From positions 434,001-498,000 of the forward strand of contig NW_025932050.1 in the NCBI RefSeq assembly GCF_000764305.2: a stretch of DNA of 64,000 nucleotides. Reading direction: 5' to 3'. The DNA comes from Hyalella azteca (Eukaryota > Arthropoda > Malacostraca > Amphipoda > Hyalellidae). Under the pieces are notes generated by a model. The model searched no databases and had not been told where the DNA came from. It was given only the letters and a program-made list of their open reading frames with translations. This document shows, in pieces, positions 12,439 to 24,100 of the stretch (its first letter is position 1; each line of letters opens with the position of its first letter). A program made the position numbers and the translations under genes.

Positions 12439-14428
12439 AATTTTAAGTTGAAGTTCAAAAACGAATTTTGGAAGATTTAAAATAAAAATTCATTCTAAAA
12501 AGCTTCATCAGTGTTAAAGCGATATTATACGATGGTGCCTTGTGAATAGCGAAGCATTCGAATCACCGCTAGCAAGATGCTTTGTCCGTTCGTAGTTACT
12601 GGCAAAACTGATATCGGTGCTGATGAAATTAACATCCGATGCTGGCTATAGTATGTCAAATAATTTACAGTTATGAGATCATCCAATTCCCAAGTAATGA
12701 GTCATCCTATTTTCTAGCACAAAAAAAAAAGATTTTCTAAGTACGTAGCACCGATCGCACCGGCTATTCCCAACAAAACATTCGTCTTCCAACATATGCT
12801 AGACTTGCAGCTAACAAGACATTCAAATTCATAGCCAAGAACACAATTGACAAGACGTAGCAAGACGTGACGAAGGAACCAGCGCTCGGGGCCCGGTCTA
12901 GGTAGCCAGGCTTGGAGGCGTCGGTAATCACTTAAATGCGTCGATGCTCGGGGGTTGCCCCCAATTTGCCTATCCATCCATCGGTACGTCAGATGCGACG
13001 AGCCCATCGTTCCTCACGGTCAGATCCATGTTTGCTCGAGCCACATACGAGTCGTGCAACAATGAAAAAACCTCAACGCCTCAAGTCTTTGCCGAACCCC
13101 AATGCTTGTTGGCTTCTGGTAATCGAGAAGATCTGAGGAAACGATTACCTCCGAGAACTGGTGTGTAGTGCGCTTGAGTAGAGATGGATCTTTAATGCTT
13201 TTTGCGAGCAATTTTTATGCCTTAGAAAGTTTTTCAGTCAGGCGTTCATCATTTGCTGTATTTGAGACGACGTTGTGTCAAACTGTGATTTCAATTTGTC
13301 ACTTTTATCTTCGATATTTTTAAATACAATTTGGATGGCATTATTTAAAAATTTGAGACTATCCATCCTTCTAACGTATAGCATGCCTGATCTTGACCTT
13401 CAATCTTATAGATATTTATTCTTCATGATTTTCAAAGTCGTACATATCGATACGAGCTCACTTATGGACATACTGAATATGTATGAAGACTTATCGAATT
13501 TACTTATAAACTTATTGTCCATAATTCAATGCAGGATATGCCTCTTGTTCATGTCTGGGATCAGTTGAAGCGTTCTCCATGAGAGGGGCAAATTCAACAC
13601 TATCTCTACTCGTACCCTCTTTTCCCCTTTCTTCCAGGGAGCTGCGAGTTTGCTTGATGAAAAATCGAGCGCAAACTGGCGATGATTTAAAAAGGGAAAG
13701 GCGGCCTAGTCGGAAAAAGCGCTGTAAGTAATGGTGGGCTCTCGCGCGCAAGCCATTCTTCACTCCATCTTTGTGTTTGGGATTAGCCGCGTGGAAGGTA
13801 CTTTCGTTGTACGCCAAGCAAGCAACCCTCCAGCAAGTGCGAACTTTTGCTTCAGTCATGCGATTGCTAACTTCAATAATTGTTTTCGTTCTTTGCTACA
13901 TTTATCTCTTGAGAATTTCACTCAATAGTTATTCAAGTGGAAGCTAAGGATGCAAGATTAAATGGTTTTCAGTAGAATTTTCTTAGTCGAAAATTAATAC
14001 AATAGCTGTTTCAAATTCTTTATCGATGTACTGTATTAATGGTTCCTCTAGAGGTTATTAAATTTAAATTTCTGTCCTCATTATTACCGAACGGAATTTT
14101 TTAAGTGAAAAAGTATCGTGCGATCGTATAAATATACAACTTTAAATGTGTTTGAAAACTTCATAATTATTATTCGAAAATTATGCTTCTTTTCTCCCAA
14201 AAAACATTTTTCTATCTGGTGTTAATAATGAAAATAAGTTCTAGATGCGCATCTGAATTGTCCTCGCAATTAACTTCATAGTTATTGAACTGCTGTGCAA
14301 CCTATCCGCAGACTTTAACTCAGTTGATCAGCCTCCTCTCATTTAATATCATTGCTCGTAGTTCAAAGATCAAGGACTTTTTCAGTGCCACGCGCAAATG
14401 CAATTCAATTATCACACATATTTGTAAA
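12439..14428. other. Non-coding stretch, no recognised gene
   Basis: Moderately GC-rich between 12.85 and 13.2 kb and again at 13.55-13.85 kb, with overlapping ORFs on both strands (97 codons minus at 12714-13007, 115 codons minus at 13512-13859). None shows a domain, signal peptide or splice framing that I can defend. The overlap of frames on opposite strands suggests composition rather than coding. Confidence 0.5.
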
Positions 14429-14538
14429 GTATTTTCTCATTTATGGAGAAAATACCCCATTGTGCTCGTCATGTCCGTCCGTCCATCTGTGAGAAAATGC
14501 GCTCTCTGTCACTCACTGCAGTGAGTACTGAGTTATTT
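14429..14538 (+). repeat. Dispersed repeat with palindromic tail, copy A
   Basis: This sequence recurs at 60469-60630. Shared blocks are ATTTTCTCATTTATGG, TTGTGCTCG.CATGTCCGTC, GAGAAAATGCGCTCTCTGTC and the exact 16-bp palindrome ACTCACTGCAGTGAGT (14511-14526), followed by ACTGAGTT and a T tract. ATTTTCTC near the start and GAGAAAAT further in form an inverted pair. Copy A has only a short CCGT tract and lacks about 20 bp present in copy B. No ORF. It probably represents an interspersed MITE-like or SINE-like family; the class is not established. Confidence 0.8.
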
Positions 14539-16410
14539 TTTTTCCATTTTAGTCAATCTTATTCGTGACACAAAACTCGGTTTTTGAGGTCCACTACACT
14601 AAATTGACAAACATGGCTCTGTTGGTGACTAAAATATTGCAAATTTAATTCAATTTTTGAAAAGTTATGTATCATAAATGACCAGCTCTTAGCATACATG
14701 TGGAGCGTGGATCTCATATTCTTTGGTGATTTAAAGAATTGTAAACAATATAAAAAGAACGTAAAAAAATTACTGTATCTCAAATAAAGAATAAATGCCG
14801 TACATGTATGAGGGTCAATGGGACGTTAATGTTGAGCAAAGAAATATCTGTCGAGGGCAATGACGGTATTTCAACACACGTGGTCTGCAAAGCTTGTAGA
14901 AAAAGTCACGTTATTCGGGATCGTTGAATTGCGCGCGTGATGACCGTAATGAGGAAAGTTAGAGATGTCGGCTCGTGTACCTACTCAGTGCTCGAGTAAT
15001 TCAGGACTATGAACTTTGGTGCTTAAACATATTATTGGCCATCTTAGTGGCCCTTTATTGGGCTTCTGATGGAAAATGGTCCAATTTACTCCCTGTTCGG
15101 TTGGAACTACGAGTACAATGACTAATGCGTCCGCGGAAATATAAGTAATTTATTCTTTTGAAAATTAACTATAATATCAAAATTTGTGTTAATGAAGATC
15201 ACTTTTTATTTTGATTTTAGTTTGAGCTGAGGTCAATAAAAATTTAAGGCCCAGAGTCAAAATTTATCGGAGTATACCTTTAAAACTGGAAGTCGACCTG
15301 AAGAAGCAAAATTATAGGTTTAGTCTTAGCCTCGCAACTTTGGATGATCTCTTACCAATTACTGCTTACCTCAGCGCTTCGCAGAGTCATTTCCTTGGAC
15401 AGAAAATGAAACGAAAATGTATTTCAACTGACTTTGGTTAATACAATATGTTGGAGGAGTCCCAAATTTTGGAGCACGCGTCCAAATGTTAGACCTGCGG
15501 TCGCGGCTCATGCAAAATGAACCATTGCCTGCCGGCTAACGTTCAAAGTTGTCGCATCAAAACCATCGCTGCCCTCAAATCTACGCAGAATCATTAACGT
15601 TCTTCAACAAAAAAATGAAAATTTTTATGCTCATGTCCAATTAAGGAAAGAATAACTGGTGCAGCCGAAGCTGCTTGGTAAATGTTCGAGCTTTGCTCGA
15701 TGATGGTTTTGTATTATCTTTTGGTGCTACATTGTACAGGGAAATAGAGAAAAAAAATATGATTGACCCACATTGTGATCTCCTGAATAACAGAGCTTGA
15801 CGGAGCTTGAGCTTGCGATTTAATAGAAAATTTGAAAAATTAACAAGCTATGTCAGCATCAAATTTGTTTCATGTTTTTAACCAAATATAATCTTAAGCA
15901 AAAACCGGCATTTACTACTAATGATCATGGCTGTAGAAAAAATTATTTTTAGCTTTGTTCAAGCTGCATAGACTTTATTACTAAACATAGTACAATGCTA
16001 CAATAATGCTAGCATATGTAATTCCTAAGGTTTTAACTTATTCTATCATTCTAATACCTTTATTACAGTTTCATCAAGCATAAACATCACACATTATTTA
16101 AGAGTTCCTTCAGTGAACGATATTTGGAAGGCGGTTCTAATCCCTCATTACTTAGATGTTTTCACATCGAGCGTCACTTCGATTGAGTATCTCCATCGAG
16201 ACGCTCATTGCTCGGTGTGTTGTGCAGAAGCAGCGTTCAGGATCACGGGCCTTGAGCGCCGGCATTGCCTGACCCTCTTTCCTTCCGATCCATTTGCTCG
16301 CTAATCTCGGCCTGCGCAATCGCGCTCCTTTGCGCCGCAGCTTCCTCACTTCTCCTAGCTTCCTCATCCTGTCTGTCCTTCACTGTCTTTCTCTGTTTGC
16401 TTTTCTATTG
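14539..16410. other. AT-rich non-coding stretch, nothing recognised
   Basis: No ORF above about 75 codons and no transposon termini. The short G+C patch near 16.2-16.37 kb has overlapping ORFs on both strands and no recognisable product. Confidence 0.6.
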
Positions 16411-16414
16411 AGTC

Positions 16415-16470
16415 GTTTCTGTTTATATCTGCAACTTTTCTGTTTATATCTGCATCAGCAGATATAATTA
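16415..16470 (+). repeat. Duplicated 16-mer and 10-bp hairpin
   Basis: CTGTTTATATCTGCA occurs twice about 22 bp apart. The second copy leads into a perfect hairpin: TTATATCTGC (16444-16453), loop ATCA, GCAGATATAA (16458-16467). An AT-rich imperfect palindrome follows to about 16513. The function is unknown. Confidence 0.6.
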
Positions 16471-19400
16471 ATAAAGTATACATAATATATTTATATCTTT
16501 ATATATAAATATTAAATCTGCATCAGCTTACGTAATGCTCACGGTTAACAGGATGTGATGCCAGTTATTTGAATCCCAAAAATTGCTCAGTGTTTATATG
16601 GAATAATTTTTCTAGAATTTACTTACTTAAAGTTAAGGCAATCTATATGCAGATATGCATTAATGTCATTAAACAAAAAGGGATACAAAAATTCAAATTT
16701 GCAAGAAAACACAGACAAATTCTTTCATCACAAATTGATGAACAAGAATCTATGTGACGAGTCTTAACATAAAACTCTATGAAACACTTCCAGTAACTAA
16801 CCGGATACAAGTGGCCCGGATTTTTCAAAAATCTATTTACATACAATTTTGTGAGTAGTTCGATTGTTTTTGAGGTCATTTTTTAATCTCTCACATAACC
16901 GCTTTCAACAGTGGCTTTTCTTACTCTTCGTATTGTACAGAGAGGCCCAAGGTTTTTTTTCCTCTCACTTGATTCATCAAAAGGCAACGAACCAGCAAAT
17001 TCATCTCAAACTTTGCACCAAGAAAAAAAAGTCTCTTACGTGAATCTTTTTTGTAAGTTTGTTTTTCTCTGGTGAGATCACATCAGTCTGTGAGTAGTCC
17101 ATTGCTTCAGCAGCAGCATAGTGTATTACTGTGTCTTCTAAATCGTGCCCGCTTCTTGCTGCCATTAACTTTAACCAGTAAGAACAGTGAGGCCTTTGAG
17201 ACTTTTTTGCCCGACTCTATGTCCGTGTCGACGAGTCGGAAGACTCTGGAAATGGAAGCTACAATTCTTCTCTTTGGTCCCAGACGCCGCGCTCATGACT
17301 TGTCTCACGGATCAATTATCGGTACACCTCATCAATGGACAGATACGTTGAGAGGCCGCAAGAACTCACTCATGCAAGACGACTTCGAATCAGCTTAGGG
17401 TGTTCGGTTTTGCTTTTGCGTAACACTCATCTAGAATAAGATAGTATAAACTACTCTTGGGCACAATTAACGTGAAAATTGGTTTCCAAATTGAATGATT
17501 GAATGAGTTAAAATTCATTCTCTTTGCAACTGGGATGTAAATTTGTCTGTACTAGTTTTTTTACTGAATGAAAAGCAGCAATTTGAAAAACCCTAACAGC
17601 GGCATCCAAGTTCTTGTGATTAAAGTTTATATCTCATTTGGAATCAAGCTCATTTCCTCGCTCTCGGACGTTGGATTGCAGCTGGAACAAAAAATAGAAT
17701 TGTTAAAATCAAAACTCTTGGAGATATATTGACCAACTGCAAAATTTTCAAGATTTAATACTAGATCTGAGGACATCATTGCCGTTACCGAACAGAATTT
17801 AATTATACTCTTCAACGCAAACTATGACCCACGTTTGAATTGCGTTCAATTATGGTTTACCTCGTCTAAGAAAATACTGAGTAAGTATAGCCTACATTCC
17901 ATTATGCTGGGTGAATATGTTGTGATATATATACTTGATAAAATTTAGTACAATTGTCAGAGGAAGTTGCCGCTGATAAACTGGGGGTGTTCCTTGATTT
18001 CAGTAACAACACAAACTGCATCTCAGTCCCTGCGCTCGTATATTTTTGGCAATCAGGAGGCGGTTAGCATGCAGATTTTTTGTCTATCTTTAGAGGAAAA
18101 GACTCGCTGACGCTCTGACATAAATTTCCGAAATATTTCATTTGTTTCTACTGCATATTTTATCTTCCGAAATGATTGTTTCAACAACTTTTTTTAATTT
18201 TCCACTTCTTCGTCAACTCTTTGCGTTTGAATCTTCACTTCTTTTTTACAGTGATGGCTGTAGCGTAGATTTTGTTCGACTACCTGAAGAGCACATCACG
18301 GAGATGGCGCGATATCTCATTCATTTGCTGGAGTCAGCATTTACTCTAAGCCGACTCTGGACAAAATGCTCAATTTGGCTCACCCACATCAAAACTTCCA
18401 TCACAATAGCACTCTGGCAAACATTCAGTCCGATCTTTAGAACCAGGCTTCGATTTTGCTCAAAGTTCAATTCCTGAAAAAAAAAACTGAAAAAATGTCG
18501 GAGACATCGAGGTGTAAAAACAAGGAGAAGTTTCTTGAGGACTGACGTTCAGTTTCTAAATACATCTCGATCGCCGAAAACTGCATGGGGGCTATGCGCA
18601 AGAAGTGTGTAATGCTACAGATCGCGTAAAGCTCCTCGAGTGCGGAATGATTCTATCTCATGTATTCCATTTCATTCCATGGATTGTCCTTAATATTTTG
18701 TTAACATTGGACGAAGCAAGCAAAATTCTGAATTTCTTTAGGGAATTTTATGAGCATTAATGCCATAAATAAGAATTGTTTTGATTACTTTTTTTCTGTC
18801 ACTGTTCAATTTAATTACATTTAACGAGCTTATTTACTATTTCAATACAAATTGAAATTTTCCCTCATGTTTGTTTTGATTTCATATTTTCACCATGAGA
18901 ATTGCCAATGTTTTTGCCTCAAAGATTCGAATTGATGAATAAACAGGCGTTTGGTGTGCAACAAAATTACCCTGGATTCTTTCAATAACTGCAAGAATGA
19001 GTAAATTTTTCTTATTTCTCTCATTCTACGGTATATGTGTCCTTTTAAATTAATTTTACTCGGTTTAATTTTACTCGGTTTAATTTAAATTTCCTAATCT
19101 GTATATAAAAGGGAAAACCCCGTAAGCTATTTTATTCTATGTTCCTTGAAAAATTTGACGAAACCCTGAAGAGATGAGCGCGCCGCGGCCACTTGACACT
19201 CGACGGCGTTATCGTTCGTTCCTCACATCGCGTCCGCGATTCCCTCTCATTCCCGCTTGGAATGTACGGACCGGAATTTAAACAGTCCACTTTTTCTTGG
19301 AACATTTCCGAATTGATCCTGCGATTTTTTGTGGCGAATTTTATCTTTGTCTTTGAGCAATGAAGGGAAAGGCAAGGGAAACGGAAGGCCAAGAAAGGAT

Positions 19401-19823
19401 GACGCATTTGTTCTGGTGGGTGCGCATGCGGGATGCGATTAGCTGCCGTCTTCTTCACGGTGCCTTTTGCTGTCTTAGCCCAAACTTAATTGCCTTCACA
19501 GATTTAATGCAAGTTCACTATAATAACATTATTTTATGTTTGAGTTTCAAGTACACGTTTTCGAGGGCCAATGTTACCGGTGAAATACAAGCTGGCGGCA
19601 AAATACCCAATTACTTGTTCAACTGATTACCAGCATACGATTTCAGTCAGAGTAATACATTTTAGCTAGAGCTTCCGGAATTTTGGGTAGAATAGTGTTT
19701 GTATTTTGATTCCTTCGCTTTTTTTATTCTTGGGTTTATGTACAATGTTTTGTGGATAACATGTAAACATATGAAAGATTGAATTACCTTGGTACACGCT
19801 AAGCGCGGCTGCGCAAACTGTGC
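16471..19823. other. Non-coding stretch, no recognised gene
   Basis: ORFs of 108-111 codons at 17072-17398, 18142-18477 (plus) and 19132-19458 (minus) have no recognisable domains. A polypyrimidine tract with AG near 18250 could act as a splice acceptor, but no matching donor or homology supports an exon. At 19060-19090 the 15-bp unit AATTTTACTCGGTTT is repeated twice. Nothing else stands out. Confidence 0.55.
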
Positions 19824-19948
19824 ATTTCCTCCCGGTATATTACAGTATGTTACGATCATTTCCTACCGGTATATTACAGTATGTTACGTTCATTTCCTAC
19901 CGGTATATTACAGTATGTTACGTTCATTTCCTACCGGTATATTACTAT
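19824..19948 (+). repeat. 34-bp minisatellite, about 3.6 copies
   Basis: CCGGTATATTACAGTATG starts at 19832, 19866 and 19900, and a truncated copy starts at 19934, giving an exact 34-bp period. The units are nearly identical (TCCCGG against TACCGG; ACGATC against ACGTTC), so the array is young or homogenised. There are no unique spacers, so this is a tandem array and not a CRISPR. Confidence 0.95.
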
Positions 19949-20372
19949 GCTAATTTGATTTAAAATCACTACTATTATTGAATAATTAATCATTAAGGTT
20001 AATTTACAGCGAAACGTACAACTTGTTGAGCCTAGAGGTTATGCTCTTAATGGACCGAGACTTCCAAAAAAATTAGTTTGCATTGGAGTTCAGAACATCA
20101 TTCTATGGTGTTGATTAGTAAAGCTTCATTCCAATTGAAAAGAAATAATTTCCTTAATCATGAATAATTTATAGAGTTATATTAACCAAGGTATTCGCTT
20201 TTTTCAAATTATCACCACACTCACCCATTCTTTCACTTAATCTCTTCACTTGCATTTTCATAACCTCAATCCTCCTCTTCACCGCTTCAACATTTCTATT
20301 CACCATTGCTCTCCCTTTCACCCTTCACCGACACCTCGGAATCCCTCATCACCTATCATTTTACTAAACTTC

Positions 20373-20916
20373 TCCCCCATTCCTAGCAATCCCTTTCACC
20401 ACCCACAACCCTTTCATCCCCATGCTCCCCTCGTTCACTCAGCGGACTACCCCTTTTCATTCCCTTCATGTGGCTTCCACGCTCCCATTCCTAGCAATCC
20501 CTTTCACCACCCACAACCCTTTCATCCCCATGCTCCTCCACCCGTTCACTCAGAGAACTCCCCCCTTTCACTCCCTCCAGTGGTTCCCACGCTCCCATTC
20601 CTAGCAACCCCTTTCACCACCCACAACCCTTTCCTCCCCTTGCTCCTCCACCCCTTCACTCAGCGGACTCCCCCCTTTCACTCCCTCCAGTGGCTCCCAC
20701 GCTCCCATTCCTAGCAACCCCTTTCACCACCCACAACCCTTTCCTCCCCTTGCTCCTCCACCCGTTCACTCAGCGGAATCCCCCCTTTCACTCCCTCCAG
20801 TGGCTCCCACGCTCCCATTCCTAGCAATCTCTTTCACCACCCACAACCGTTTCCTCCCCATGCTCCCCCTCCCATTCACTCAGATGACTCCCCCCTTTCA
20901 CTCCCTCCAGTGGCTC
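20373..20916 (+). repeat. 110-bp minisatellite, about 5 copies, C-rich
   Basis: CCATTCCTAGCAA recurs at about 110-bp intervals near 20377, 20485, 20595, 20705 and 20815. Each unit carries CTTTCACCACCCACAACC, a CACTCAG word and CTTTCACTCCCTCCAGTGG. The plus strand is pyrimidine-rich. The 154-codon ORF at 20250-20714 and the smaller ones at 20422-20604 and 20800-21072 are translations of this array (Pro/His/Ser/Phe-rich) and are not called as genes. Confidence 0.93.
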
Positions 20917-21165
20917 GGTGCCAGACTCAGGTCGGTACTGCGTTCAGAGGAGGCAATGCTGCTCACTATCGATCCTTCGAGGTGGAGAAAACCTTCCCTT
21001 CCTTCGCAGCTTTGCCTTTTGCCAAAAAAGCACAACGACGACGTCACGAAGAAGAAGAAAATAAATCCTTAAGTGTAAAAACAGTAGATCAGCCGGCGCC
21101 GCGCGCCGCCCTGCTGCTGCAGCCCCCGTCGCTGATCATCGCTGCCTGGGGAAGGGGTGATTAGG
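20917..21165. other. GC/CpG-rich patch after the minisatellites
   Basis: Base composition rises sharply at 21085-21150, with GCCGGCGCCGCGCGCCGCCC and a CTGCTGCTGCAG palindromic run. An 84-codon frame (20910-21164) is open through it and carries a basic/acidic stretch, but it begins inside the repeat array and resembles nothing I know. CpG density of this kind in an AT-rich genome can mark a promoter or 5' exon; no further core-promoter evidence was found. Confidence 0.3.
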
Positions 21166-24100
21166 AAGTGATTATATGGGGATTGCTGCATGGGTGAAAA
21201 AGTGTTCGTGACTCTGGCTAGTGGTGGGTATGGTGAGCACCTGTTTATCTGGATCCAGGTGATTTATCTGTTATGGTCGTGACTAGGTGATTTAAATTTG
21301 TGTGATGATTTACATTTGAAGTGAGCTTATCATTTTTTTCGGATTGGAATGAGATAAACAATCCGTGTCCTCTGATGTTGCTATCTAGTAATATAATATA
21401 GACACCTTTATGCATATCTCACTATGATTATTAGTGCACAAGTCCTTTTCTTTTCTTTTTTTGCTCTTATCTTTCGATCCCTAAAATATTTGTTTTGCGT
21501 CAATCAATGTCGTGCGGTGACTTTTTTTGAGAGGTTATTATGCATATTTGACACGCTATTAAATTTTCTCTAACGAATCTTTGTGTATGAAGAATTTTCC
21601 GTTGTATGAAGAATATTACAAATTTGAAGTCTATCATAAATATTTTTACAATTTAATTAAATCATGTTAATGCTCAAGAAAATAATGTGCAAGCAATCAA
21701 ATGATTGGTGACATTAAACGAAAATTCTATTTTGTAACATATTTTGCTACGGGTACAGCTCAGATTCCGCGGAATAATTCAAATTCTCGGTAAAGGATTA
21801 ATTATTTGAATACATAACTCCAATGAACTTACGATGCGCCGTAGGTTGTACGTCTGTTAGAAGCTTGGCTCTGTAAATCAGTGCCAGGGATGCCTAGGCA
21901 AGGAAGTAACATGCGGCACTGATCAATTGCTATTGATTCATGCCATGCTGGAGCAACGGATGGAGTCTGCACCAAGTGAATTGCCTTGTGAGCTTTCCAT
22001 AGAAATTATTCCCTACCTTCTTAGGCTATGAACACGATCGTCTAAATCACGCAAATTTGTGAGCAGCAGACCATCAATTGGGATCTCCGTGCGTGGAATG
22101 TTTCCTGCTCGAGGGAGGCTCGTCCTGAGAATTACTCAGCACCAAACGATCGTGGTCAAACTATACATTTATGTGCCTGTATTGTGTTATTTTTAAAAAT
22201 TATTTTCTGAAATGTGATTTGTAATATAATATCTATGGACCATTTCCGATCATCGTGTTCTGCGAAAAAAAAAATATATTTCTAGGGCGATGACAACGGG
22301 AAAATCAATGATTTTCTACCTTAAGGTATAATTTTATTTTCAATCTTATTTATATTATCGTTACACTTATATACTTCCCGTGATAAAACTGTTGTCTATC
22401 GAACACTTAGTATTTTCAACGATTGTTCCTTAATTGATTGTAAACAATCGCCAAATATTCAGCAATATTTCCGTTAAATTTCTTCACTAATTGAGGAAAT
22501 CTGGCCCTGCGTATTTATATTTCTATCATTTGCTTAATAAGATTTTAGTCTCTCATTACGCCTGCAGGTGCCGCCTTTTATCATGAAATTGCCATCTTAC
22601 CTACGCGCTCTCTAATTCGTGCTTCATTACGAAATTACTGGACTTGGTACAAAAACCAACGACTCCTCGGACTTCTCCTAAAAAAATTGCGTGTTCCTGA
22701 TTTATACAAATTTTTAAAATTTCTGCGCACGCCGCAGGATGTGAATGGGGGACACGCCTCTTCATAATGCGACTTAATGTCCTGAGTAAATACGTGTCTA
22801 CATTTATGATTGATTTTAATATGACGTCTTTCCCTATTCTTGGTGTCGTTGAGACGGCCTGCAATGGTCTCGGGACATGCCACGCATGGATCATCTATGC
22901 AAGAAAGACATCTTTTTTTTGTACAGCTATTTATTTACTTATCTCCTAGCAGTATTCAACAGATTCAAAACATTTTGATATAATTACAGTTAAAGTTCGC
23001 CAATCGTACGCGTCAATTTATTACTTTAACCAATTTATCATTGCCGCGATTTCACATAATTTTCATTAAAAGTTCATGTGAAAATTATATTGTCTACGAA
23101 TACAAAAATGCCCAATGGAATAATGGTCATTAATTGCCATTAAAATAATTGAATATATTATTTACTCCAATTTGAAACTCCAATTTTTGAAGTAGACACA
23201 TCATTTACAGTTGATTTACAATAAATTATTGATCTTTATGTTAGTGGGTGCAAATTTTGCGCCAAAGGACAGAAATACTAAAGGAACGAAAGATAACTGC
23301 GAATTAATCCTTGCTTGATGCAGGGCCTATCAAGTTTATTTTTTTCCTCTTTTCTCTTTCCTTATTTTTTCATCGCCATTCTTAGTTTTGTTGGGGCGAC
23401 AGCATTTATTAGGACCTGCGTTCCACACAGGTTATGGTTTTCTTGAAATTTCAAACAAACTGAGAACTACTTTTACTACGTTACAACGAATTCTAAAGTC
23501 GGTTTATGGTGTGATGTGTTTCATTAACAAATTGAAAGGTTAGAAAATGTTACTTTCAATGCGCTAGCTAATGAAAAGCTGGTATGGCTTACGTCTTGTT
23601 GGGTATCAATTGGTAACCAAAATTTCAAATCATTTGCAGGTGTTTCTAAACTCATGTATTAGTTAGCTTTGAAACTATGGAATTGTGTATTTTTTACATG
23701 AATATTTCGGCAACAATCTTTCTACTTTCCGTTAACAAAAATTGAACTGCATCGAAATTACCTTCATCATCATCAAATTCTTGCTGATTCATAAGTTTTG
23801 AGTTTTCAAATACTGCTTATATCATAAGAAGCTGGTTTTTTAACAACGTAAGTGAAAAATAAATGAGCTTTAGAGATGTGAGCAGCAGCCACTGCAGAAT
23901 TCACGCTGCATTTTGAACCATTTATGGCCAAGAATGATTTCAAAATTTTTTGGGACGATAAAATAGCGTCATGATCCCTCGTCTCTTGAGCATCAGACCA
24001 TCGCATTCGTAAATATTGAAAAGGGCAGCTATTTCCTTCAGATGACAGAGTGGATACTTTTCCTGAATTTCTGCTGGCGACTTCTGTTCAAATATCCATG

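Noticed and set aside
13512..13859. 115-codon minus-strand ORF
   Set aside because: No domain or splice framing, and it overlaps a plus-strand ORF; it lies in a GC-richer patch where chance ORFs lengthen.
18298..18311. Second CTCF-like site containing AGATGGCGC
   Set aside because: Only the core matches; three of the five upstream positions depart from the consensus.
20250..20714. 154-codon Pro/His-rich ORF
   Set aside because: It follows the 110-bp minisatellite; residue repeats match the DNA period and there is no domain or signal peptide.
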